Below are positions 1 through 9,562 of a stretch of 64,000 nucleotides of DNA, one piece after another (the stretch's first letter is position 1; the number at the start of each line of letters is the position of its first letter). Source of the stretch: Phycomyces nitens. Lineage: Eukaryota; Mucoromycota; Mucoromycetes; Mucorales; Phycomycetaceae. Under the pieces are notes generated by a model. It worked only from the letters and a program-made list of their open reading frames with translations, had not been told where the DNA came from and did no database searches. The position numbers and the translations under genes were made by a program. The stretch spans positions 7,688,001 through 7,752,000 of the forward strand of contig JAHRBC010000002.1 in NCBI GenBank assembly GCA_022702545.1. The letters are read 5' to 3'.

Positions 1-534
1 TAAGGGTATTATGTAGATAAAACTTATAAAATAAGCTACTTAATTGTATAATTTTACTATGCTTTTGGTAATATATAATTGTGATCCGTAGTAGACTAAA
101 AAGATATGGGGGTGAACTGAATCATCCTACCTACTGGTGTACAAGAATCCAATGTAGAATATTTAAATGACCTCAAACAGTGCAAAACTTAAATATACAT
201 TGTAGCCACAATATATTCCTAGTCGATCTACCCTTTTTTGCATTGTATTTTATGATACACAGACAGTTTGTGTCAGGGGAGATTGGCTACTTACAAACAA
301 CCAGTTTTATCTTTCATTATATTTTATAGTGGGTTTTATAGTATGTTTTAACAGTCCATCAAGGATGATTGTAGACTATGGCAAGGTAATTGTAGTTATT
401 CTATGCAAACAAGCCTCCCTGGTTTGTTTGTTTTTTTTGGAGCAATAGATTCTGAAAATTTTTATTTTTCGTTTTATTTGATAAAAAAATACATTTGCGC
501 TATACATTCTAGTCTCTAGATTATTTCTTTGGTA
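1..534. other. No gene seen; AT-rich flank of Tc1 insertion
   Basis: No sustained reading frame, RNA gene or element terminus could be recognised here. Because the sequence to the right of the Tc1 element belongs to element B, this stretch is probably the outer end of B or the DNA it inserted into. I could not find a CACTG-type terminus in it. Confidence 0.4.
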
Positions 535-1885
535 CAGTCACACCGATTATTGTTAAATAAAAATAAATTTCAAGCAATTTCAAAAATAGGTATACACCTT
601 TTTCAAGAAGTATTTACTCTATGAATAAAATAGCTAGAACTCTTATATTTTGTAGAAACAAAGGTTATTATATATATTTTATAAATGTTGAAAAAAAAAT
701 AGTTTTTTTTAGTACTTTGTTGTACCACCACGGGCATCAATCACCGCTTGACATCTTCTTTGCATGCTCCCAACTAGACGCTTTGCATACTCGATGCCCA
801 ACCTCGCCCATTCTTCTTGTAGGGCTACCTCCAAATCATCTAGATTGTTGATAGAGGTTCTCCTCTTCTCAACCTGCCTTTCAAGAGCACTCCATATATG
901 CTCAATGGGGTTCAGATCAGGGCTTTGAGCTGGCCAGTACTCAAATCCCCTGATCTGATGAGTCTCCTTCCACCATCGAGCATATCTACCCGTATGGCAG
1001 CTTGCACCATCTTCCTGAAGGATGAAGTCTCTCTCCTCACTTTCGGTAATGGTTTTAAACCAAGGATGGAATGTAGATGCCAAAATATCTACATATGCAT
1101 CTTGGTTTACGGAATCCGTCTTGACAATCTTCAAAGGACCAAATCCTTTACCCCAAAAGCAGCCCCAAACCATGATGCCACCGCCTCCCCACTTCACTGT
1201 TGACATGGTATTCCTTTCTTCATATCTTTCTCCAACTTTTCGGAGCACTTGCTTGCCACAATCGTTACTGTTCAAGCAGAAACGAGACTCATCAGACCAA
1301 ATGACGTTATTCCATTGGTCGTCTGTCCAGTTCACTCGTTCTTTGGCCCAGCAAAGTCTATTCTTCTTGTGTCTTTCTGTTAAGCGAGGCTTATGTGCAG
1401 CAACACAAGATTTGAAGTCAAGCCGCTTGACAGATGCAATTAAAGTGTCTTTACAGACATTGATCTCCATGTTGCTTAATTCCGTTCTGAGCTGATTATA
1501 CGAGGCAAATGGATCCTCCCGTATAATTCTTTCCAAGTGTCTTTCTGCTCTCTCATCAATTTTTCTTGGAGCACCAGTTGATGTTCGAGGTAATGGACTA
1601 CCATGCAGCTTGATTCGTCTTTTGATCGTTTGCACACTAGGAATACTTATCTCAACAAGCTCTGAAATCTTACGAAGTGAAAGATTGGCTTTTGAGAGGT
1701 AAAAAACTCCAAAGTATTTTTCAAGTGATCGTTCCATATATGGTTCACGAGTGTTTTTCTCAGTTTCTTCAGTTGGCATGTTGATTTGATTAATGATGTG
1801 TTGAGAAATGTAGATTCTTTTTTTGAAATAGGTATAAAATTTTATCATTTTTTTCAATTTTATTTAACAAAGTTCGGTGTGACTG
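535..1885 (-). mobile_element. Tc1/mariner element, apparently complete
   Basis: Both ends begin CAGTCACACCGA and stay similar beyond this (NNTNTTGTTAAATAAAA). The element is flanked by TA on each side (533-534 and 1886-1887), as expected for Tc1/mariner target duplication. It is about 1.35 kb and encodes one unbroken transposase on the minus strand. It sits just beyond the micro-exon unit of element B. Complete ends, target duplication and an open frame make it a candidate for recent activity. Confidence 0.92.
709..1779 (-). CDS. Tc1-family DDE transposase
   Basis: This nuclear cut-and-paste transposase of about 356 residues binds the terminal repeats and inserts at TA. The N-terminal part has a helix-turn-helix pattern (LSLRKISELVEISIPSVQT). 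The catalytic core shows VIWSDESRF (first Asp), LQEDGASCHT (second Asp) and SPDLNPIEHIW (Glu), with about 35 residues between the second Asp and the Glu, as in Tc1 proteins. The frame is open further upstream (ATG at 1848), but the ATG at 1779 gives the usual family length; 1737 is also possible. No stop or frameshift is visible, and the gene fills the element between its terminal repeats. Confidence 0.9.
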   Translation of the reverse strand: MPTEETEKNTREPYMERSLEKYFGVFYLSKANLSLRKISELVEISIPSVQTIKRRIKLHGSPLPRTSTGAPRKIDERAERHLERIIREDPFASYNQLRTELSNMEINVCKDTLIASVKRLDFKSCVAAHKPRLTERHKKNRLCWAKERVNWTDDQWNNVIWSDESRFCLNSNDCGKQVLRKVGERYEERNTMSTVKWGGGGIMVWGCFWGKGFGPLKIVKTDSVNQDAYVDILASTFHPWFKTITESEERDFILQEDGASCHTGRYARWWKETHQIRGFEYWPAQSPDLNPIEHIWSALERQVEKRRTSINNLDDLEVALQEEWARLGIEYAKRLVGSMQRRCQAVIDARGGTTKY

Positions 1886-1889
1886 TATA

Positions 1890-2800
1890 TCTATTTTACC
1901 AATCGATATTTCTTGGTCGGCACCATCAACTGGTTCTTAATAGAGCCAGGATACTTACCTAGCTGAGAGAAAGCCAATACTGTCTAAAAGTAAAAGAGAA
2001 GATTGTTAGTAAATTATTTTTATATAAATCATTCATTCTTATACTTACATTTTTAATATAATAAACAGAATCTTTGATAGACCCTCTGTATTATGCCAAC
2101 AAATAATCATTGTCTAATAGATATATGTTAATATTTGTAGATAGGCAATATATAATACTAAAATATTGGTTCACTTACAAGATATAGTCGTTGGAATGGC
2201 CAGATAATTTCAATTGGGAATTCATACAAGAGCATAGCAAGACATCTGTAATAGATATTATTAAAGAGAACATATTTATAATATAAAAGGTTTACCAGAA
2301 TATTATATTGAGATGGATAGAAAAATAGAATTTGCGGCTACATACAAAAGAGTGATTTGGTTAATAAAGAAGAGCTTTAGCATAATATGATCTTACCTTT
2401 GGATATACAGACATGTGCAATAGAGAGACCCCATTATATATTTATAAGCAGTTACCTATGAATAATAAAATATATTGAGTAAAAAATATATTTACAAGAG
2501 AAAGAAAAGAATTAATTATCAGAGTATTTTGCGGTAATATTTAGGCACAAAAGAATATAAAAAATAAAAAGAAAAATAAATACTTTGTATTAAAAGGCTG
2601 TTTGACCCTGATAAAATGCGGGCAATAAAAATGATAATCTAAAAGAATATGCCTGCCGTCATTTTCATATCTTTGTAATTTATAGTTTATTAGGTTGAAA
2701 AAGATGTCTAGATATAGAACAAGAGTGTACACAATGCTGTTAAATAACAATAAAACTACAAGACGATTCATTATTTTCAGTCAACCTCTTTACTTGCAAG
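1890..2800 (-). other. Micro-exon transcription unit of element B
   Basis: On the minus strand, running away from the accessory gene that starts at 2857, there is a chain of short segments bounded by GTAAGT-type donors and TAG/CAG acceptors. The last ones end ...ATATCTT/gtaagtg, ...TTAAAAAT/gtaagtat and ...CTCAGCTAG/gtaagtatc, with acceptors atctattag and tacttttag between them. No long reading frame exists in any frame. Position and architecture equal those of the units in A, C and D, but I see little sequence similarity to A and C. I infer a spliced transcript from splice-site patterns only. Confidence 0.5.
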
Positions 2801-2856
2801 TATACTGACCATATTCCAATTGTCAAAATATATTAATAATTATTTATTGATAGAAC

Positions 2857-4002
2857 ATGAACAATCGTATTCCTCCTCCTCCCCGTCAGCGCAACCCAAG
2901 ACTTAACGCCGTTGCACGCAGTGCATTAGCTGCCACTGAAGATGTACAAATGTCAGACACCACTACAGTCACGGCACCAAGCATTCCTCAAGATATGGAT
3001 GCGACTGAGAGAATGTTTGCTCTGTTGACTGCCAACAATGGAAACTTTGTAACACTGGCAAAAGAAATGGCTGAGATGTCAAAGAGAATGAGTGGTGTAG
3101 AAAATGGTATTAATCTCACCAGCGAGATTAATATTTATCTCAAGAAAATGATCAAAGAGATCATGGCTGCCCAGGACAAGCTCAGCAAGTCCACCGAGAA
3201 TGGAATTTCTGAGGCAGATTCTGCGATAAAAGCAAGCTTTTCGTCTTTGATGGAGGAAGGGTATACTCCTGGAAAACGGCACGTCGGCATCTCTGTAAGT
3301 AAATCAATGATAGTAAATATAATTACCAATATATCTAACAGACATATATTAGCATGCACTCAATAAATACATGAAGAACCCAAACCTCACGGACACAGAT
3401 CCATTAAAAGTTGCCGAGAACAATGAGAAGCCAGGATGGTCAACCAATGGCACCTTCAAGGAAGGCTATAACCAAGCCCTTGCAATGGCCGTGATTTTGT
3501 ACTTGCGACAACAGCAAAGTGCAATTGGTGTTTCAACAAATGATATTGCAAGAATAGTGAAGAATCACTACAGGAACCAGGTTTGACATTACAAAACATC
3601 ACCTGATAAGATTGTAGCTCGGCAAAGAGCATCACGAAGACACAATCGAAAGATCTCTGTAAGAACAAAAATAAATAGGCTAATGTTTTATTATATATTC
3701 TAATATAGTATTTATGTCTAGCTTCTCAAACGTCGCACTGTTACATATCAGAAATACACCGAGGAGATTACAAGATTGATGCGAGGCTTGGATTGCAGCA
3801 ATGTTCTTGTATTAGAGGTGATGTCTGACGATGAATCTGACACTGAGAATGAAGTTCGGGCACACCGTCCCAGTTGGAGAAGTGATAAGGTAATGTACTA
3901 TATAACTAAAATTTATCTTAGCTTTAAGTTCACTAACTAACATTTGTTTAAAAAATAGCTCCAAGAGTTTATCGATGTGGTTGACAAATTTTCTGTCAAA
4001 AG
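2857..4002 (+). pseudogene. Accessory gene of element B, 5' part (exons 1-3 and start of 4)
   Basis: First part of the RPSWRS-type accessory gene. Exons: 2857-3294, 3353-3658, 3722-3889 and 3959-4002, where element A interrupts it; the rest is at 17051-17162. Residues 1-146 start with a Pro/Arg-rich segment followed by a likely coiled coil. Exon 2 has NPNLTDTDPLKVAENNEKPGW, aligned with NRKPRWNT and DAKQGW in the relatives. Exon 3 has the signature MSDDESDTENE and ends RPSWRSDK at the splice site. Exon 2 carries an in-frame TGA (3584-3586) where D has CGA (Arg), so the gene was probably dead by more than the insertion. Function is unknown; an En/Spm TnpA-like DNA-binding role is a guess from the two-gene layout. 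Confidence 0.75.
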
Positions 4003-4120
4003 CACTGGAAAAACCCCTCGATTTCACCTAGTATAAATGGTGCAGATGGGTACTAGAAACATAGAGCTTTTTTTCATCTCAGACATTATTTTTTTTAAAA
4101 ATAAAAAGTATAATTTTGAT

Positions 4121-4137
4121 GCATCCTATTGGTTCGG
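4121..4137 (+). promoter_or_regulatory. Conserved inverted CCAAT box upstream of A tnp2
   Basis: GCATCCTATTGGTTCGG lies 108 nt before the ATG at 4245. Element C has ACATCCTATTGGTTCGG at exactly the same distance from its tnp2 ATG, while the surrounding leader has diverged. ATTGG is the reverse complement of a CCAAT box, the usual NF-Y/HAP site. Promoter role is inferred from position and conservation. Confidence 0.5.
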
Positions 4138-4244
4138 GCAAAGGATCAAAGAACAATAGCCTTTTTCTTGTCTATAAAATGACAGCAAATAAAAATATGT
4201 AGCACTTGTTTCCTTTTTTATCTCACAATCAAATAATATAAACT

Positions 4245-6363
4245 ATGTCTTCTATTTCCGCACAAAACACTACTGCCTGTTACTGCAACAAATGCAGCAA
4301 TAACCAGCAAGGATTCACTATTGTATCCAAGCGCACTTACCAACGCCATAGTAAGAGAGCAAGAACTGAAGAAACTGGCGAATTTGAGAGCAGTATGTAT
4401 ACTAGTGTTAATTTTCATTTACTGCGCAATAATAACTTGTATTTTTCAATTGAACTCAGGCACACAAAGTGATATGATGGATTTGGACGTTGAGGGTAAA
4501 ATATATTTATTTGAAAACCAGTGCAGAGTAATAAACTAATCTAACCCATATTTGCAGCAATGCCGATTATTGAATCCGAATCCGTGGCAGTTGACAGTCA
4601 GCCCAGCTTACCTTTTGGGGATTATGACCAAATGGTTGATGCCGATCAACTTGACAATGAGGTCAATGGCGATGGTGCCGAAATCACCAACGACTCTGAC
4701 AATGACAGTGATGATGAAGCCGATGTCGAGGAGATTGAGGTCGAGGAGTTTGATAGTGAAGGTCAGTATTGAATAGCTATAATACAAAAGCAAGCAAAAA
4801 TTGAGTGTTAATAATTTTCCTTTTTAAATAATAGACCCTTTTGCTACTCCTGGTATGCCCGAAAACCCAGTGCACAGAGCAATTGCCATTTTCGTTGTTC
4901 TGTTTGCATCCCGTTATGTGGTCGATAAGGGTGCTGTTGTCTTGATTGAGTTCATCAACAAACTCTTGACGATTTACGGACAGGACTTCCAATTGCCCTC
5001 AAGCCTTTCTGGTCTCCAAAGCATGACGGGTTTCACTGCCTTGACCAAGGGTGTAAAGAGATTCGTTGTGTGCCAGGATTGCCACACGGTGTATGAGGAA
5101 GCTGGGTCTGCTCCACTTTGGTGCGATTCTGCTAAGCTCGGTTCCCAATCTGTATGTGGTTGTCAATTGATGAAGCAATCGTCATCTGGTGCTTTGGTTG
5201 CCAAGAGATCGTACGTCTATCAGTCCGTCAAGCAGGCGTTGAGAGTCCTTTTCCTCCGCCCGGATTTTGAGACCAAGATTCGTCACTGGAACCAGGAGCT
5301 AAAAGTTGTAGACACCATGTGCGATATCTACGATGGTGCAATGTGGAAGGGTCTCCAGGACATGGGTGGTGTTTCGTTCGTTGCAGATCCACGTTCTTTG
5401 ATGCTGACACTGAACATTGACTGGTTCCAGCCCTTTGATGGAATCAGCTATTCTTGTGGTGCCATCTATCTTGTAATCAATAATTTGCCTAGGGAGGAAA
5501 GGTTCAAGGCCGAAAATACTATTCTCGTCGGTCTGATGCCTGGACCCAAGGAGCCAAAGACAGATGAGATCAACAGTTATCTCAAGCCGTTGGTCGATGA
5601 ACTGGAGCAGTTGTTTGTTGGAATAAGGATCCCAACCTTTGAGTGCCCGTCTGGTGTCAATGTCCGTGGTGCATTGTTGATGGTGGCGTGCGATATCCCA
5701 GCTGCAAGGAAGACGAGTGGGTTTACGGCACACAACAGCACCAATGCATGCTACAAGTGCAATCGTCAGTTCTCTCGTTTGGAGGGGTCAAACCAGGTGG
5801 ATTTCCGTGGATTTGACTATTCACAATGGTCTCTTCGGACATCAGTTGACAACAGACACCATGCAACACTTTGGAAAGATGCCCAGACGATTTCCGAAAG
5901 GCATAGACTTGAAGTTGAGAATGGTGTACGATGGTCAGAGCTTCACCGCCTCCAGTATCTTGATCTTGTCCGCGCAACTGTGGTGGACCCCATGCACAAC
6001 CTCTTCCTGGGAACCGCCAAGAGAATGGTTGAAAACTGGATCTCTGGTGGTGATTTGTCCAATGACGATCTTCTTGTGATGCAGGAGATAGCAGACACCA
6101 TGGAGCTGCCAAGTGATTACAGTTCACTAAAGACAAAGATTGCCAGGGGATTTCCATTCATGAAAGCAGACGAGTGGAAATCTTGGGTACTGGTATATTC
6201 GCCTGTTGCATTGAAGCCCGTTCTCCTGCGTCAAAAGTTTAACAGTTGGATGAACTTTGTGGATGCCTGCCGCCTGATTGTCAAGCCATCTGTGTCCTTC
6301 CAGGATGTTGACAATGCCCATCACCACCTTCAGCAATTCTGCCAAGAGTGCGAGCGCCTTTAC
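4245..6363 (+). pseudogene. tnp2 transposase of element A, 5' part
   Basis: Exons 4245-4392, 4460-4495, 4558-4761 and 4835-6363; the gene is then cut by X1 and resumes at 13052. The N-terminus has a Cys/His finger-like pattern (CYCNKC, then GFTIV, T, RH) followed by a very acidic stretch of about 60 residues. The tnp2 core (Transposase_21-type) shows DIYDGAMW, NIDWFQPFDG, INNLPREERF, LVGLMPGPKEPK, CDIPAARKTSGF, a second Cys pair in CYKCNRQFSRL, and DPMHNLFLGTAKRM. Exon sizes 148/36/204 match element C (148/36/201). The gene is dead through the X1 insertion and two frameshifts in its 3' part. Confidence 0.88.
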
Positions 6364-6389
6364 CACTACGGCTAAGAAATCGGCAGTTA

Positions 6390-6890
6390 TCTACCGTTTT
6401 GGTCACATAACTACGGTTTTTTTGGTGGGGCAAAACGGTGGATATGACCCTGTGTAAGGCGAATTTGGTAGTAGCTACCGTTTTTATAGTGGCGAAAATC
6501 GGCAGATAACTACCGTTTTGGTCACATAACTACCGTTTTTCTTCACTAAAAAAACGGTAGTTATCTGCCGTTTTGGTAACATTGCTACCGTTTGTTTGGT
6601 GGGGCAAAACGGTGGATATGACCCTGTGTAAGGCGAGTTTGGTAGTAGCTACCGTTTTTTGCTAATAAAAAATCGGCAGATAACTACCGTTTTGGTAACA
6701 TAACTACTGTTTTTCTTCACTAAAAATACAGTAGATATCTGCCGTTTTGGTAACATTGCTACCGTTTGTTTGGTGGGGCAAAACGGTGGATATGACCCTG
6801 TGTAAGGCGAGTTTGGTAGTAGCTACCGCTTTTTGCTAATAAAAAAACGGCAGATAACTACCGTTTTGGTAACATAACTACCGTTTTTAT
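6390..6890. repeat. Subterminal repeat array, left end of X1
   Basis: About 2.7 tandem copies of a roughly 174-bp unit, each beginning near GGTGGGGCAAAACGGTGG (6424, 6598, 6772). Within each unit short motifs of the type AACGGTAG and CGGCAGATAACTACCG recur in both orientations. In CACTA elements such repeats are the binding sites of the element's own proteins; that role here is inferred. Confidence 0.8.
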
Positions 6891-6899
6891 CCAACCAAA

Positions 6900-7851
6900 A
6901 ATGCTTCCGTTATACACTATAACCTCTCTTTTATAGTACTCTATTTGATAATGGGTTCTGCTATTCTTTTACGACCATTCTTTTGAAAGAATGGTTTATT
7001 CTTTATTATAGAATGTCTTGATTTAATTCATACCGTATTTTGCGCACAATTATTATAGAAAAATACTTAAAACTAATGCTATTTAATATTATAAAACATA
7101 TATAGTACAAACCTTTGTTATAAGCTATACACGCATGATAATACTACGTTGATATACATTAGATGATCCTTAACATTCATTAATTGCTAAAAATTCATTG
7201 TGGTCAGAAAAATAAACAATTATATAAACCTAGTACATTATTTTGTACTGCTTACAAGTATATATTATACTTGTCAATTACTATACCATGCCTCTTGTAT
7301 TGAATGATTATACTGAAAGGGATCTCCAGATATAAACACCATATGTAATAGGAGGTGAATAGGATATGCGCGGTAAAATTAGTTGAAGAAGAATATAATT
7401 ATTAGACAATCGTCTTACCATAGAAAATCAACTTTGGCATATTCAAATCATATGATTCAAGACTGATTCGAATCTCATTGTAGCAAACAGAGTAATCAGC
7501 TCATTAGAAAAGAAAAGTGTATATCTTACAGAGATTGCCAAGTGTAAAAAGGACAAACCGTATTGTAATATAGCCGTAAAAAGTTTTCACTCTTTTGTTT
7601 CTGGGGGAAAAAGAGCGAGCTGCATTTCATTCCTAAATCAAAGGTAATCGAGCTAAAGATGGTTCAATCGGGATGTCAATCAGGTGTTTATAACCGTGCC
7701 GATCTTACATGAAGGAGGCTCATTTGGTTTTATTTCAAAGAGTCAATACAAAGACAAGACAAGAGAAGCAAAAAAAAAAAAGAAAAAAAGCACACTAAGC
7801 ATATGCTAAAAAATGCAACGGGGCCAATAAGAGTCGGCTAAACAAAAAATC
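6900..7851. other. Non-coding interior of X1 between subterminal repeats and accessory gene
   Basis: No gene seen. Parts of this stretch match X2-X4, including a segment near 7560-7760 that is present once here but twice in X2-X4. A possible minus-strand splice donor (CTATG/gtaagac) near 7420 is also conserved in X2-X4, so the accessory transcript may have a spliced tail. Confidence 0.4.
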
Positions 7852-8876
7852 TTAAACCCTTGTTCTCTTTCTCTTTCGTACTGGCTCAACACTTGGCCTT
7901 GGTGGTGTAGAGCTATATCAAACAGTAGAAATATTATGTTAGCATTGGATTAGCAACAGATGAGCAACAACAAAAACAACTTACAGCACATCTGCCATGA
8001 TCGGTGATTCAGCGCCATCGTCAGTCTGACCTGCCTCATCTGATATAGAAGAAGTGCTTGCTCCGTCCTGTTATAGCATAATAAAAATATCGTGTTAATT
8101 ATAAATTATTCAAACGGTTGTTAATTAATAAACTTGCCTGGCTGTTGTCTACCATTCTTCTCTTGTGAGTTTGGCTGTCGCTTTTGAAGGTGTCACGAAG
8201 AAGATTCTTCGCACACCACATTCTTTTGCACTTAAAGATGTCAAGGCCACTGTCCTTGGCAAGTTTTTCCAGATGCATCATATAATATTCCCTTTGATGC
8301 TCTGGAATACCTCTCCATTCTTTCTTAATTGCCGGATAGTCCTTGTCAATCAAGTCGCGCTTGGTTGCTCGGGCCAAGGTTTTGAGCAAAAGACGCTTCA
8401 TAGTCAATTCGTGCTCTGTCAGAAGGACCAACTGACACAAAGATTGTCCTTCTGGGACCTCCTTGCACTTTGCTTCCCAGTCTTGACGATGAAGCATTTG
8501 CAGCAGTATGCTATACCGTTGGCTATCATGCTTTCCTTTGAATTCTCCATCTGTATCAATCAATCGTTTTCCAAGCCGATTAGGATACTCAGTTAATTGC
8601 GCCCTCTTCACAGACTCGGCCACACGCTCAAGAGCTAATAGTAAATATATGTATATGTATTAATAAAACGATTGAATGCAAATAAGATAAGGAAACAATC
8701 TTACCACTTTGCTCCATGATACCCTGCTGTATTACGTTTACTTCTTCTTCATTGATTTTTGAGCCAAATTGGTTGTTAAACTGGTCTTGAAGACTGTGTA
8801 ACATTTGTTTAATGTCTGCAACATCACGTTCAACTTTCTTAACAGAGTTGATAAGGGTAGTGTTTATGTCAGACAT
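7852..8876 (-). CDS. X1 accessory protein, coiled coil plus basic tail
   Basis: Four exons on the minus strand: 8876-8705, 8634-8138, 8067-7985, 7912-7852, giving about 270 residues without a stop. Phases agree at every junction. Intron 2 has a GC donor (CAG/gcaagt), which is conserved in X2-X4. Residues 1-50 form a heptad-like coiled coil (INSVKKVERDVADIKQMLHSL). The middle is charged and probably helical (KCKRMWCAKNLLRDTFKSD). The C-terminus is acidic/Ser-rich and then ends in a nuclear-localisation-like cluster, RKRKRTR. It is divergent from the tnp2 gene, sharing an upstream region of about 690 bp. I do not recognise a named family; by position it would be the second protein of a CACTA element, possibly binding the subterminal repeats. 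Confidence 0.75.
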
Positions 8877-9562
8877 GTTGATAAAGTGAATTATTAATAA
8901 TATAAAATATAATGAAGGTTGTACTTTGAATTAAAGAATATATATACTTTGAATATATTATCACCTTGGTTTATTAAAAAGTATGATATATTGATATAAT
9001 CATTTGCAAGGCAAAGCTAGGATATAATAAATGATTTACAGTTATCAGGAATATATTGGTGTGTAAATTAAGAATCAAAATATAAACGAGCCTTATAACT
9101 AATGTACCATGGAGACACTATATATGTAATGGTTATAGTCTCTTAATAATCTAAAGTAAATGACATGACCCTAGTCATATCATACTTATTGTAATTATTG
9201 ACCGACGTGTATTTTATCTATTACCACCATTATTAACCAAGACATGTCTTACCTATTACCAAAATTATTGACCGATAGGTAATTTAACAGTTATCGCCAA
9301 CATTGAGCAAGAGACATCTCAACTACCATTGACATTATTATCAAGAGGTGTTTTGTCTAATAGATATATTAACCGAGAAGAATTTATACTGCCATCATCA
9401 TCATAATCGTCACTATGAGAAATAGAAAAATTGCTGCAATCATTCAGTGTAAAATCAATCCATATATAAAGCTACTCTTTTTACCAAGCTATCAACATTA
9501 GATTTTTATAACTCTATATTTCACATCCTCACCCAACCCAGCCAGTTACACTTTTTATTAAT

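Noticed and set aside
4021..4035. CACCTAGTATAAAT as the terminus of element A
   Set aside because: It recurs inverted near the right end, but the flanks give no target duplication and B's exon size is not restored; the true ends are CACTGG at 4003 and GCAGTG at 17047.
5228..6366. Minus-strand reading frames opposite the tnp2 gene of A
   Set aside because: They are shadows of the plus-strand coding sequence, without family resemblance.
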